A DNA stretch of 64,000 bases, from positions 496,001 to 560,000 of the forward strand of contig NZ_VRMG01000005.1 in assembly GCF_008040105.1 (NCBI RefSeq), in the 5' to 3' direction. Position 1 is the first letter of the stretch; the number at the start of each line of letters is the position of its first letter. Positions 1 through 8,668 of this stretch are shown piece by piece. The position numbers and the translations under genes were made by a program. A model generated the notes under the pieces. It made no database searches and had not been told where the DNA came from. It saw only the letters and a program-made list of their open reading frames with translations. Origin of the DNA: Lacisediminihabitans profunda (GTDB lineage Bacteria > Actinomycetota > Actinomycetes > Actinomycetales > Microbacteriaceae).

Positions 1-291
1 ACTCACCCGCCAGAGGTATTCCCGGCCGTTCGGTCTGAACCAGCGGACAACGAGCACGGTGCACCTGGCGAGGTCCCGGCCGGACACCATGACCTCGAGG
101 GACTCCCCGGGAAGCAGGGTCGCGGGCAGGCTGGCGGGCATCATCCCCGAACCGAGAAGGCTCACGGTCACGCCGTCCACCGGCTCCGTCCCCGCATTGG
201 TGAGGAGGTACCGCCGTGGCCCGGTGTCCCGGTCGAGGCGGAACGGGACCGGGTAGGCGTCGTCGAGGTCAGGGAGGCTGTGAGTGGTCAT
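1..291 (-). CDS. Hypothetical protein, N-terminal part (runs off the window edge)
   Basis: The first 97 codons of a minus-strand gene are open to the window edge without a stop. The peptide has no signal sequence or membrane segment. It alternates short hydrophobic and polar stretches (RRYLLTNAGTEPVDGVTVSL, then LLPGESLEVMVSGRDL), which suggests a small beta-sandwich domain. The ATG at 291 was chosen because a TAGATT -10-like box ends six bases before it, the spacing of a leaderless transcript. I do not recognise the family. The C-terminus lies outside the window, so neither length nor function can be judged. Confidence 0.6.
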   Translation of the reverse strand, partial: MTTHSLPDLDDAYPVPFRLDRDTGPRRYLLTNAGTEPVDGVTVSLLGSGMMPASLPATLLPGESLEVMVSGRDLARCTVLVVRWFRPNGREYLWRVS

Positions 292-297
292 GCGGCG

Positions 298-303
298 AAT
301 CTA
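298..303 (-). promoter_or_regulatory. -10 box TAGATT, leaderless start at 291
   Basis: TAGATT on the minus strand lies six bases before the ATG, so the transcript should begin at or next to the start codon. No Shine-Dalgarno sequence is visible. Confidence 0.5.
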
Positions 304-376
304 ATGAGGGCGTGCGACGGCACGGCGTTGCCGGTGCACACCTCCTGACCGCTCTCGGTGTGAGGGAGGGGCGGTC

Positions 377-1198
377 TTAGGGTTTCGGCGGCCGCGGAGT
401 CTTCCGAGCGCGCGGGGCCTTGGGCTCGGACGCTGTTTTCCCAAACCGGGGGAGCGCGATGCGCGAGCGGGCGGTCTGCACCCGCACCGGTCGCACCTTC
501 GGTTCGAGCACGAGGGGGAACGACTCGGGCGGCGGTCCGAAGGCATCTCGCGCGCTGGTGACGACCTTGCGACCGAGCATGTGGTTACCGGTTCCGCCGA
601 TCACAGCACCGATCCCGAACGGGATCGCCCGCCCGATGATGCTTGCGCCCTGGGTGGCCGCGAACCTCTTCACGAAGACCCGCTTGACCCTGTCGCCGAC
701 CTGCCCCATCGCCGCCTGCGGAAGGCTCTTTGTCACGAGCTCGCCCCAGAAGCGTCCACGCGACGGGCCGACGCCGGCGGCCTGACCGGCGAGTTGCTTC
801 ACGAGGTCGGAGCCGGCGGTGCCCAGCATCATGGTCATCACGAGGGTTCGCGCCCGCTCCGGATCCTCCACGGCGATGCCGTGCACCTCGGTCACCGACT
901 GCGCGAAGAGGGCACTCGTCTCGAGGAAGCCCGCCGTCTCCACCCCGCTGAGGGCGAGGGAGATGCCGAAGCCGACGCCGGGGATCACGGCGCTCGCCCC
1001 GACGGCGGCGCCTCCTGTGGTGACCGCGGCGAGGTAGTGGCGCTCGAGGATGGTCACGATCTCCGCCGGAGTCGCCCCGGGATGCCGCTGGCGAATTCCC
1101 CGCACGTGGGCGATCACGAGGGGCCGCTGCACCGAGAGCAGCCGGTCGATCCCCGCCTCCACCGGAGCGGTCTGTCGGGCGCCGACGGGCAGCGTCAC
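377..1198 (-). CDS. EcsC-family protein
   Basis: This protein of about 273 residues probably associates with the membrane. Two features resemble EcsC: the stretch around FGISLALSG followed by a dipeptide-rich helix ending in ...VEDPERAR, and the C-terminal hydrophobic glycine-rich stretch AIPFGIGAVIGGTGNHMLGR leading into a basic amphipathic helix. The last 50 residues are rich in Lys, Arg and Pro and look disordered. The GTG at 1198 was chosen because it overlaps the stop of the ABC ATPase gene by four bases (GTGA); a longer frame exists upstream but lies inside the ATPase gene. The gene is translationally coupled to the polysaccharide exporter. EcsC function is poorly defined, so the family call is moderate and the role is unknown. 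Confidence 0.65.
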   Translation of the reverse strand: MTLPVGARQTAPVEAGIDRLLSVQRPLVIAHVRGIRQRHPGATPAEIVTILERHYLAAVTTGGAAVGASAVIPGVGFGISLALSGVETAGFLETSALFAQSVTEVHGIAVEDPERARTLVMTMMLGTAGSDLVKQLAGQAAGVGPSRGRFWGELVTKSLPQAAMGQVGDRVKRVFVKRFAATQGASIIGRAIPFGIGAVIGGTGNHMLGRKVVTSARDAFGPPPESFPLVLEPKVRPVRVQTARSRIALPRFGKTASEPKAPRARKTPRPPKP

Positions 1199-1968
1199 GG
1201 GGTGACTCCGTACTCCTGGTTGTAGCGGTCGAGCACCTCGTCGATGGACGCGTCGAGCACGAGCGCGCCCTTGTCGAGGTACAGGCCCCTGGTGCAGAAC
1301 CGGCGCAGATCTCTCTCGTTGTGGGACACGAAGAACAGGGTACGCCCGCCCGCCAAGAGCTCCTCGATGCGCCGGTAGCACTTCTCCCGGAAGCCCTTGT
1401 CGCCCACGGCGAGCACCTCGTCCACGAGCAGGATGGGCTCCTCGAGCCTCGAGATCACCGAGAACGCGATGCGCACCTTCATTCCGCTCGACAGGTGCTT
1501 GTACGGGGTGTCGAGAAAGTCGCCGATCTCCGCGAACGCGATGATCTCATCGAACTGAGCGTCGATCTCTGCGCGCTTCATGCCGTGCAGGCCGGCCGTG
1601 AGGTACACGTTGTCCCGCACGGTGAGGTCGTCGACGAAGCCTCCGGTGATCTCGATCAGCGGAGCCACACCGGCGTGCACCCCGATTCTGCCCTCGTCCG
1701 GGTACACGACCTCGGCCACGAGCTTGAGCAGGGTGGACTTGCCCTGCCCGTTGCGCCCGACCACGCCGATCGCCTCGCCCGGAGCGACGCTGAACGACAC
1801 GTTACGCAGCGCCCAGAACTCGCCGGGGCGAGCGCGGCGTTGCGAGCCGGCGAAGAGGTCCTTGAAGCTGCGGCGCGAACGGCGGTTGCGCTTGAACCGG
1901 ATGCCGACATCCGAGACGGTGATCACGGGGGCCTGCACCGCGGTCACCGGGGTGCTGAGATCCGTCAC
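1195..1968 (-). CDS. Wzt/TagH-type polysaccharide ABC exporter, ATPase
   Basis: This 257-residue cytoplasmic ATPase subunit should power export of an undecaprenyl-linked glycan or teichoic acid through the Wzm-type permease encoded just upstream. It has a Walker A motif (GRNGQGKST), the family-typical insertion after the first strands (FAGSQRR...EFWALRNVSF), a signature SSGMKVR, Walker B (ILLVDEVLAVGD, the E-V-L-A-V-G-D form found in TagH/Wzt) and the switch His (FVSHNERDL). It lacks the C-terminal carbohydrate-binding domain of long Wzt proteins. The GTG start lies one base after the permease stop codon. The substrate cannot be read from the sequence. Confidence 0.88.
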   Translation of the reverse strand: MTDLSTPVTAVQAPVITVSDVGIRFKRNRRSRRSFKDLFAGSQRRARPGEFWALRNVSFSVAPGEAIGVVGRNGQGKSTLLKLVAEVVYPDEGRIGVHAGVAPLIEITGGFVDDLTVRDNVYLTAGLHGMKRAEIDAQFDEIIAFAEIGDFLDTPYKHLSSGMKVRIAFSVISRLEEPILLVDEVLAVGDKGFREKCYRRIEELLAGGRTLFFVSHNERDLRRFCTRGLYLDKGALVLDASIDEVLDRYNQEYGVTP

Positions 1969-1969
1969 G

Positions 1970-2788
1970 TCAGATCTCCTTCAGCACGGTGGGGATCGTG
2001 CGCCGGAAGACCAGCGCGCCCACGACGAGGATGACGATGGTGAACCCGGCGCTCACCGCGACATCGACCCAGTTCAGCTCGAGCGGGAAGAACGCCGAGC
2101 GGTAGAGAGACAGGATTCCCGACATCGGATTGATCGCGATGAACGGCTTGAGGTGGATCGGTACCGACTCGAGCCCATAGACGATCGGCGACGCGTAGAA
2201 GAGGAACCGCAGGCCGAGCTTCACCGCGCGTTCCAGGTCCCGGAAGAACACGACGAGCGGCGCGACGATCAGGGCCACGCCGAAGGCGAGGGCTGCCTGG
2301 AGGATGATCGCGAGCGGAAGGAAGACGATCTGCCAGTGGAGCTGGGCCGGGGTGTTCGTTCCGAGGGAGACCAGCGCGAAGATGATGATCACCGGGAGGC
2401 TGACCACGAACTCGATGCCCTTCGACAGCACGAGACGGGCAACCCAGATCGTGCGCGGGATCTTGGTGGAGCGGATCAGCTTGGCTTCCTTGGTGAAGGC
2501 GCGCGTGGCATCCGACACCACCCCGTTGAACCAGGTCCACGGGAGCAGCGCCGTCAGCAGGAAGACGATGTACGGCTGCTCGTGGCCGACGGTGCCGCGG
2601 TGGAAGATCTGGGTGAATACGATCCAATAGATCGCCGCCATCACCAACGGGTCGAGGATCGACCAGAAGTAGCCGAGGAACGAGGTGGAGTAGCGCACCT
2701 TGAGGTCGCGCGTGGTCAGCAGCCACAGCGAATGGCGGTAGCGCGCGAACGGCGACCGTGTCGGGCGTGCTTCAAGAGCTGCACTCAC
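1970..2788 (-). CDS. Wzm/TagG-type polysaccharide ABC exporter, permease
   Basis: This is an ABC-2 family permease of about 272 residues. It has the family N-terminal motif LTTRDLKVRYSTSFLGYFWS, followed by LDPLVMAAIYWIVF, and six predicted membrane helices. With the ATPase gene downstream it forms a two-gene exporter for a lipid-linked cell-wall or surface glycan. I chose the GTG at 2788, which has AAGGA ten bases upstream; a TTG at 2812 in the same frame is the alternative and would add eight residues. The nucleotidyltransferase gene directly upstream could supply an activated precursor, but that link is inferred from position only. Confidence 0.85.
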   Translation of the reverse strand: MSAALEARPTRSPFARYRHSLWLLTTRDLKVRYSTSFLGYFWSILDPLVMAAIYWIVFTQIFHRGTVGHEQPYIVFLLTALLPWTWFNGVVSDATRAFTKEAKLIRSTKIPRTIWVARLVLSKGIEFVVSLPVIIIFALVSLGTNTPAQLHWQIVFLPLAIILQAALAFGVALIVAPLVVFFRDLERAVKLGLRFLFYASPIVYGLESVPIHLKPFIAINPMSGILSLYRSAFFPLELNWVDVAVSAGFTIVILVVGALVFRRTIPTVLKEI

Positions 2789-2830
2789 GCGATACGGGTC
2801 CTTAGAGATCAAGCACCCCCGCGCCTCGCG

Positions 2831-3523
2831 CTAGACGAAGAGGTTGGCCCGCTCCAGGTCTTCCGCGAAGTCGATCTCTACGGCGTAGAGGTCGGAGATG
2901 TCTACCGGCTCAAATCGTAGCTTGTCCTGCTCGATGGCCAGTTCAATGCCGCGCTCGAAGTAGTCCTGGTCGCCGACGCGCCCCAGCTGGCGCAGCAGCG
3001 CTGCCTTGTCGGCGCGCGACACGTAGTTGATGCCGACGGCCTCGCCCAGCCCGCCCTTGACGGTCTTGGAGAGCTCGTTGATGTATCCCTCGGCGTCGAC
3101 GGTGTACTTGACCTCTTCATCCGAGACGCGCTCGGTGTTGACCGACACGAAGGACTGGTCGCGAGCGACCATCTTCGCCGCGCGCTCCAGCGCCTCCGGG
3201 TCGAAGACGACGTCGCCGTTCATCCACAGGACGCCACCGGGCGACGACGCGCGCAGGGCACGCATGAGGCTCTTGGACGTGTTGGTCTGGTCGTACTGCT
3301 CGTTGTAGACGAACGAGGCGTTGGGGAAGGCCTCAATGATGTGCTCGAGCTTGTAGCCGACGACGATGGTGACCTTCGCGGCCTTGCCGAAGGCGTGGTG
3401 GATGTTGTCGAACTGCTGCTGCATGATGGTGCGGCCATCGTTGAGTTCGGTCAGCGGCTTGGGCAGCGAGCGGCCGAGACGGCTGCCCATTCCTGCGGCC
3501 AAGATGACGATCTGTGTGCTCAC
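2831..3523 (-). CDS. Sugar-phosphate/LicC-like nucleotidyltransferase
   Basis: This 230-residue NTP-transferase fold protein should transfer a nucleotidyl group to a phosphorylated small molecule. The N-terminus shows the nucleotide loop VILAAGMGSRLG and the lysine motif LPKPLTEL. The metal-binding Asp is in WMNGDVVF, and a second acidic site lies near the C-terminus (YAVEIDFAEDL). The length and the motif order with VDISDLYAVEID resemble LicC-like phosphocholine or sugar-1-phosphate nucleotidyltransferases; the substrate is not determined. The GTG at 3523 has a strong GAGGAG site seven to twelve bases upstream. The reading frame continues antisense into the neighbouring gene, but that extension is not coding. 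It lies 42 bases before the exporter permease and is probably co-transcribed. Confidence 0.8.
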   Translation of the reverse strand: MSTQIVILAAGMGSRLGRSLPKPLTELNDGRTIMQQQFDNIHHAFGKAAKVTIVVGYKLEHIIEAFPNASFVYNEQYDQTNTSKSLMRALRASSPGGVLWMNGDVVFDPEALERAAKMVARDQSFVSVNTERVSDEEVKYTVDAEGYINELSKTVKGGLGEAVGINYVSRADKAALLRQLGRVGDQDYFERGIELAIEQDKLRFEPVDISDLYAVEIDFAEDLERANLFV

Positions 3524-3738
3524 GATTGGTCTCCTCAATTGACTGTTGTCCGACTGGGGCGCGGTGTCAATACCAAAAGGGTTTACCGTCTGTTCATCCC
3601 CAGACACTTGTCTGGACACATCGTCGTGCTCGGGCAAGCCTACTCGGTGGCCCACGATTTCGACAGGGACGCACCTGTGGATGTTCTCAATTCGTGACAG
3701 AAACCCCGGTCGCCGCTCGGGCGCACAGGTGCCGTTGA

Positions 3739-3744
3739 TACGGT
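3739..3744 (+). promoter_or_regulatory. -10 box TACGGT, leaderless start at 3751
   Basis: TACGGT ends six bases before the GTG start of the ABC ATPase gene and no Shine-Dalgarno sequence is present. The spacing supports the long N-terminal form of that protein. Confidence 0.5.
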
Positions 3745-3750
3745 TAGCAG

Positions 3751-5421
3751 GTGGATCCAGAACCCGAGAAGAAGCCAGATGCCGAGCCAGTTGACTTGGC
3801 GCGCGAGGCGACTCCGAGCGACGGCCCGATGGCGCCAGTGGCGTCCATTTCCGGCGCCCCGCGCGCCCCGCGCAGCCCTCGGACGCCCCGTCAGCGCCCC
3901 GCTGCCGGTGCCGCCCGGCCGACGCAAGGATCGTCGGTGGAGTCTGCCCAGACCGAGGCCGAATCGACGCCTGCCGAATCGACGACGGACCAGCAGACTG
4001 CCAAGCCAACCCCGGCGTCCCGACCGGCCCGGCGACCGAGCGCCCGCTCGACGAGCGCAGCCAAGGCCCCCCGCGCCGCTCCGACGAAGCCTGCGCCCGC
4101 CGAGCCCGCGCCCGCCGAGGCGGCTCCCGCCGTCGACGCTCCGGTGATCCCGGATTCACCGGAAACCGTGGTTGCCGGCGCGGCCGAGACCGCGGACGCC
4201 GCGACGGCAGAGAAGCCCACACCGAGCTCCGCCCGCAAGCCCGCCGCTCCGCGCCGACCGGCAACGGCGAGGAAGCCGGCCGCTCCACGGGCCACGGCGT
4301 CCCGCGCGCCGGCAACTCCGCGGAAGACACCGTCGAGTGCCACGACTCGCGCGGTCCTGGCGGCACAGGCTCCTGAGGCGGCCGGCATGACGGTCCCAGC
4401 CCAGCCTCCTGCCGCCGTGGTCGATACACCGGCGGAGGCGCTCGACCCGCCGATCGCGGAAGATCCTGTCGTCGAGGCCCTCGTGATCGAGGACGCGGTC
4501 GTCGACGACCTCGTCGTCGAGGCGCCTCTCGTCGCACCGGCGCCGGCCACGCGGACCGTCACCCGCAAGCCGGCGACGCCTGCCAAGGCGCCCACCCAGG
4601 CACCGACAAAGGCCACGATCACGACTGCGGCGCGCACGCCAGCACCGGAATCCGCCGATGCCGACGTCGTGCTCGAGTTGCACGACCTGGTGAAGAGGTT
4701 CGGCGACACGGTGGCGGTGGACCACGTGAGCCTCTCGATCCCCACCGGCTCGATCTTCGGAATCGTCGGACCGAACGGGGCGGGCAAGACCACCACCCTG
4801 TCCATGGTCACTGGGCTGCTGCGGCCGGACGGCGGCACGATCGCGGTGCACGGGGCCGACGTCTGGTCGGACCCCATCGTCGCCAAGCGCAACATGGGAG
4901 TGCTGCCGGACCGCCTGCGGCTCTTCGATCGGCTCACCGGCGGCCAGCTGCTGTATTACGCGGGAATCCTCCGCGGGCTCGACCCCCAGACGGTGAAGAA
5001 GCGGTCGGCCGACCTCGCCTCGGCGTTCGGCCTCGAGGACGCCCTCGACCGGCTCGTGGCCGACTATTCGGCCGGGATGACGAAGAAGGTCGCGCTCGCG
5101 TCGGCCATGATCCATTCTCCGCGGCTGCTCATCCTCGACGAACCGTTCGAGTCGGTCGACCCCGTTTCGGCGGCGAACGTCACCGAGATCCTGCAGAACT
5201 ATGCGGCGGCCGGGGGCACGGTCGTGCTCTCGAGCCACAGCATGGATCTCGTGCAGCGCATCTGCGACTACGTCGCCATCGTGGTGTCCGGCTCGGTGCT
5301 CGCCTCCGGGACCATGGACGAGGTCAGGGGAATCGGATCGCTCGAAGAACGCTTCGTGGAACTCGCCGGCGGACGCAAGACAGCGGAGGGCATGGAGTGG
5401 TTGCACAGTTTCTCGGACTGA
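3751..5421 (+). CDS. ABC transporter ATPase with long disordered Ala/Pro/Thr-rich N-terminus
   Basis: This 556-residue protein has two parts. Residues 1 to about 305 are almost only Ala, Pro, Thr, Ser, Arg and Glu, with no fold visible. From about residue 308 a standard ABC-2-type ATPase follows: Walker A GPNGAGKT at 340-347, signature YSAGMTKKV, Walker B LLILDEPFESVD and the switch His in SSHSMD. It couples to the downstream permease, whose GTG start lies inside its last codons. The GTG start is supported by a -10-like box at leaderless distance. A shorter product from an internal ATG near 4387 is possible. The low-complexity half is open in several frames because of the high GC content, so its boundary is less certain than the ATPase half. 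Confidence 0.8.
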   Translation: MDPEPEKKPDAEPVDLAREATPSDGPMAPVASISGAPRAPRSPRTPRQRPAAGAARPTQGSSVESAQTEAESTPAESTTDQQTAKPTPASRPARRPSARSTSAAKAPRAAPTKPAPAEPAPAEAAPAVDAPVIPDSPETVVAGAAETADAATAEKPTPSSARKPAAPRRPATARKPAAPRATASRAPATPRKTPSSATTRAVLAAQAPEAAGMTVPAQPPAAVVDTPAEALDPPIAEDPVVEALVIEDAVVDDLVVEAPLVAPAPATRTVTRKPATPAKAPTQAPTKATITTAARTPAPESADADVVLELHDLVKRFGDTVAVDHVSLSIPTGSIFGIVGPNGAGKTTTLSMVTGLLRPDGGTIAVHGADVWSDPIVAKRNMGVLPDRLRLFDRLTGGQLLYYAGILRGLDPQTVKKRSADLASAFGLEDALDRLVADYSAGMTKKVALASAMIHSPRLLILDEPFESVDPVSAANVTEILQNYAAAGGTVVLSSHSMDLVQRICDYVAIVVSGSVLASGTMDEVRGIGSLEERFVELAGGRKTAEGMEWLHSFSD

Positions 5422-6968
5422 AGCTCCGACTGCTCGCGAACATCTTTCGCCGCAGTCCCATGCAGGTGATCGGCATTGCTATCGGGCTCGCCTACGGTCT
5501 CGGCACCGCGGCCCTGGCGGTGATCGGATTCCTCGCGCTGAGGTTCGCCGATGTCGCCTTCGCCACGAGCGTGTCCGTCACCGTCGGCTCCCTCATCGTG
5601 CTCGGCTTCCTGCTCGTTCCCCTCGCCTTCGGCACCGACGACACACTTGACCCCCGCGCGTTCTCGCTCCTCGGAGTGCCCACCACCCGGCTCGCGGCCG
5701 GACTGGCGCTCTCCGCTCTCATCGGGGTGCCAGCCCTGGCCATCGCGATCGTCGCCGTCGCCCAGATCTTCACCTGGACCCGTGACCCCTTCGCCGCCTT
5801 CCTCGCCCTGGTCGGCGCCGTCCTGATCGTGGCGACCTGCGTGCTGGGCGCCCGCGTGACCACCTCTGTCGCGGCGTTCCTGCTCGCCACCCGGCGCGCC
5901 CGCGAGGCCACCGGGCTCATCGCCCTGCTCGTGATCGTGTCGTTCTCGCCGGTGGTCGTGCTGCTGGCGACCGTCGACTGGGCGCGCGACGGGCTGCGGG
6001 TGCTCCGCTCCGTCGCCGCGGTGGCCGGCTGGACGCCGCTGGGCGCCGTCTGGTCTGCACCCGCCGAGGCGGCCGCGGGCGAACCGGTACTCGCGCTCGC
6101 CAAACTCGCGATCGCCCTCGCCTTCCTGGGCCTGCTCTGGCTCGGCTGGCGCGCGCTTGTCGCCTGGATGCTCGTGACGCCGCAACGCGAGTCGCGCAAG
6201 AGGGCCTACGTCGGTCTCGGCTGGTTCGACCGGATGCCGGGGACGCCGGCCGGAGCGATCGCCGCTCGCAGCATCACCTACTGGCTCCGCGACGCGAGGT
6301 ATCACACGTCGCTCGTGGCCGTCCCGGTGGCGCCCATCGTCTTCGTCGTGGCGCTCTCCGTGGCCGGCGTGCCCGGGAACGTGCTCGCCCTCATCCCGGT
6401 GCCGGCCATGTGCCTGTTCCTGTCCTGGTCGATCCACAACGACGTCGCCTACGACAACACGGCGATCTGGCTGCACGTCGCCTCCAACGTGTCCGGGTGG
6501 GCGGACCGCCTCGGCCGGGTCGTGCCGGCGCTGCTGATCGGCGTGCCGCTCGTCTTCATCGGGTCGCCGATCGCCGCAGCGCTGTATGGCGACTGGGCGG
6601 TGCTTCCGTCGCTCATCGGAGTGAGCTCGTGCATCCTGCTCGCCGGGCTGGGCTTCTCGAGCGTGATCTCCGCGCGCTTCCCGTATCCCTCGGTGCGACC
6701 GGGAGACAGCCCGTTCAACCAGCCGCAGGCCAGCGGGACCGCGGCCGGTCTCATCCAGTCGCTCTCGTTCTTCGCCGCCATCATCGTCTCGATGCCGGCG
6801 CTCGCCTTCGCGGCGCTCGGACTGTTCGTGAACCCCGCCTGGCACCTCGGCTCGCTCGTGGCCGGCCTGCTCATCGGGCTCGCCGCCCTCGTGCTCGGCA
6901 TCCACTGGGGCGGAGCGATCTTCTCCCGCCGGGGGCCCGAGCTGTTGGCCTTCACGTTGAAGAACTAA
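5397..6968 (+). CDS. ABC-2-type transporter permease
   Basis: This 523-residue integral membrane protein has about twelve hydrophobic helices (for example VLIVATCVLGARVTTSVAAF and a C-terminal LIGLAALVLGIHWGG). It overlaps the ATPase gene by 25 bases; the GTG start has GGAGGG six bases upstream, inside the ATPase coding region, so translation of the two is coupled. The pair forms an exporter or a membrane-tension-type complex of unknown substrate. I see no substrate-specific motif. Actinobacterial genomes often place this pair next to the DUF3039 and pncB genes, as here. Confidence 0.82.
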   Translation: MVAQFLGLKLRLLANIFRRSPMQVIGIAIGLAYGLGTAALAVIGFLALRFADVAFATSVSVTVGSLIVLGFLLVPLAFGTDDTLDPRAFSLLGVPTTRLAAGLALSALIGVPALAIAIVAVAQIFTWTRDPFAAFLALVGAVLIVATCVLGARVTTSVAAFLLATRRAREATGLIALLVIVSFSPVVVLLATVDWARDGLRVLRSVAAVAGWTPLGAVWSAPAEAAAGEPVLALAKLAIALAFLGLLWLGWRALVAWMLVTPQRESRKRAYVGLGWFDRMPGTPAGAIAARSITYWLRDARYHTSLVAVPVAPIVFVVALSVAGVPGNVLALIPVPAMCLFLSWSIHNDVAYDNTAIWLHVASNVSGWADRLGRVVPALLIGVPLVFIGSPIAAALYGDWAVLPSLIGVSSCILLAGLGFSSVISARFPYPSVRPGDSPFNQPQASGTAAGLIQSLSFFAAIIVSMPALAFAALGLFVNPAWHLGSLVAGLLIGLAALVLGIHWGGAIFSRRGPELLAFTLKN

Positions 6969-6971
6969 AAT
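6966..6971 (+). promoter_or_regulatory. -10 box TAAAAT overlapping a stop codon, leaderless start at 6978
   Basis: TAAAAT begins with the TAA stop of the permease gene and ends six bases before the ATG of the DUF3039 gene. It is the box closest to consensus in the window. Confidence 0.6.
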
Positions 6972-6977
6972 CGAAGC

Positions 6978-7241
6978 ATGAGCGGTGACACACAGCAGGG
7001 CGGCGGCGGCACAGACACGCTTGACCGCGAACTCGAAGAGCTGCTGAACCAGGAGCAGGTGGAAGACGGCGACCACGACCGATACTCGCACTATGTGCAG
7101 AAGGACAAGATTCTCAAGTCGGCGCTGAGCGGCAAGCCGGTGATCGCGCTGTGCGGCAAGGTCTGGACGCCCGGGCGCGACCCGGAGAAGTTCCCGGTCT
7201 GCCCGACCTGCAAGGAGATCTACGACTCGATGAAGGCGTAG
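6978..7241 (+). CDS. DUF3039 small zinc-ribbon-like protein
   Basis: This is an 87-residue acidic cytoplasmic protein. Its first half is charged ([20 protein letters not shown]). The second half has a single Cys in ALCGKVW and a CxxC in [11 protein letters not shown], with a His in DRYSHYV, which together suggest one metal site. The order matches the DUF3039 family, widespread in Actinobacteria and of unknown function. Its own -10 box at leaderless distance suggests it is expressed separately from the ABC pair. No catalytic role can be assigned. Confidence 0.85.
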   Translation: MSGDTQQGGGGTDTLDRELEELLNQEQVEDGDHDRYSHYVQKDKILKSALSGKPVIALCGKVWTPGRDPEKFPVCPTCKEIYDSMKA

Positions 7242-7264
7242 CGACCTCCTCCCGGCGTGCCGGC

Positions 7265-8578
7265 CTACTCGTAGCGGGTGGCGACGGCCGGGTCGCCTCG
7301 GCCGAGTCTCAACGCGTCGGCGGGGAGTTCGGCCATCGCCGCTGCGCGATGCTCCCTGGCGAGGGCCGTGCCGGCGGCACCGCGATAGCGCTCCACCGGG
7401 ACTCCGGCATTCATCAGGGGCACGAGGAGCGGCCGGTGCCGGCTGGTCGCCGCCTCCGGCTCGCCGACGTGGATCACTTCGGCCGTCGCGCGACCCGCCT
7501 CGTCCAACTCCCGCACGGGGAACTTGCGCCCGCCGACGGTCGCCTTGTGCGCGGACCTCTTGGCCACGGAGAGCCACTCGCCGTCCGAGCCCTTGCGCGC
7601 CACGAGCTTGTAGACCATGCCGGCCGCCGGGGAACCCGAACCGGTGACGACGGAGGTGCCGACGCCGTAGGAGTCGACCGGGGCGGCGCGCAGGGCGGCG
7701 ATGGTGAACTCGTCCAGGTCGTTCGTCACGGTGATCCGGGTCTTCGTCGCCCCGAGGGCGTCGAGTTGCCTGCGCACCGCTGCCACCTGCTCCGGCAGGT
7801 CGCCACTGTCGATCCGCACGGCGCCGAGGCCCGTGCCGGCCACCCGGACGGCGAGTTCGACCGCCGCCGGCACGTCGTAGGTGTCGACGAGCAGTGTCGT
7901 TCCGACGCCGAGCGCCGCGACCTGGGCGCGGAAGGCATCCTCCTCGGTGTCGTGGAGGAGGGTGAACGAGTGCGCGGCCGTGCCCATGGTCGGGATCCCC
8001 CAGCTGCGGCCGGCCTCGAGGTTGCTCGTCGCGCCGAAGCCCGCGATGAACGCCGCGCGCGCCGCGGCCACGGCGCTGCGCTCGCCGGTGCGGCGCGATC
8101 CCATCTCGGCGAGGGGCCGACCGCTCGCGGCGGACACCATCCTCGCTGCCGCGCTCGCGACGGCGCTGTCGTAGTTGAGCACGCTCAGCGCGAGGGTCTC
8201 GAGGAGAACGGCCTCGGCGAAGGTGCCGTCGACGACGAGGATGGGGGAGCCGGGAAAGTAGAGCTCGCCCTCCTGATAGCCCCAGATGTTGCCGGTGAAG
8301 CGGTAGTCGGCCAGCCAGGCGATCGCCTTGTCGTCGACGATCTCGTTGTCCCTCAGCCACTCCAGTTCGGCATCCGTGAACCGGAAGTCGGCGATGAGGT
8401 CGAGAAGCCGCCCCGTGCCGGCGACCACCCCGTAGCGGCGACCGCCCGGCAGATGTCGCGCAAAGACCTCGAACACGCATTCCCGTTCGTGCGTGCCGCT
8501 TCGGATGGCCGCATCGACCATGGTCAGCTCGTACTGGTCGGTCAGGAAGGAACTCACGGGGTGCGGAGCGCTGGTCAC
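7265..8578 (-). CDS. pncB: Nicotinate phosphoribosyltransferase
   Basis: This enzyme makes nicotinate mononucleotide from nicotinate and PRPP in the NAD salvage pathway. The 437 residues match the usual family length. Visible motifs include [10 protein letters not shown] at the N-terminus, TMGTAAHSF with the His that is phosphorylated in this family, the phosphate-binding IDSGDL, and [20 protein letters not shown]. The GTG start at 8578 has TAGGCT six bases upstream and no ribosome binding site, so it is probably leaderless. It is divergent from murI across about 90 bases and convergent with the DUF3039 gene. Confidence 0.95.
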   Translation of the reverse strand: MTSAPHPVSSFLTDQYELTMVDAAIRSGTHERECVFEVFARHLPGGRRYGVVAGTGRLLDLIADFRFTDAELEWLRDNEIVDDKAIAWLADYRFTGNIWGYQEGELYFPGSPILVVDGTFAEAVLLETLALSVLNYDSAVASAAARMVSAASGRPLAEMGSRRTGERSAVAAARAAFIAGFGATSNLEAGRSWGIPTMGTAAHSFTLLHDTEEDAFRAQVAALGVGTTLLVDTYDVPAAVELAVRVAGTGLGAVRIDSGDLPEQVAAVRRQLDALGATKTRITVTNDLDEFTIAALRAAPVDSYGVGTSVVTGSGSPAAGMVYKLVARKGSDGEWLSVAKRSAHKATVGGRKFPVRELDEAGRATAEVIHVGEPEAATSRHRPLLVPLMNAGVPVERYRGAAGTALAREHRAAAMAELPADALRLGRGDPAVATRYE

Positions 8579-8584
8579 CGCTCA

Positions 8585-8590
8585 AGCCTA
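8585..8590 (-). promoter_or_regulatory. -10 box TAGGCT, leaderless pncB start
   Basis: TAGGCT on the minus strand ends six bases before the pncB GTG. It lies back to back with the murI box about 65 bases away. Confidence 0.5.
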
Positions 8591-8654
8591 GCCAGAGCGG
8601 CCGCCGGGGCGCCGCCGTGCCGCCCCCGGACTGCGGACGACCGCGGGTCGCGGC

Positions 8655-8660
8655 TAAACT
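8655..8660 (+). promoter_or_regulatory. -10 box TAAACT, leaderless murI start
   Basis: TAAACT ends eight bases before the GTG start of murI. It would also drive the four-gene run that follows. Confidence 0.55.
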
Positions 8661-8668
8661 CGACTCCC

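Noticed and set aside
3524-4537. Extension of the minus-strand nucleotidyltransferase frame to 568 residues
   Set aside because: A GTG with a strong GAGGAG site at 3523 gives the normal family N-terminus; the extension is Arg/Pro-rich and antisense to the ABC gene.
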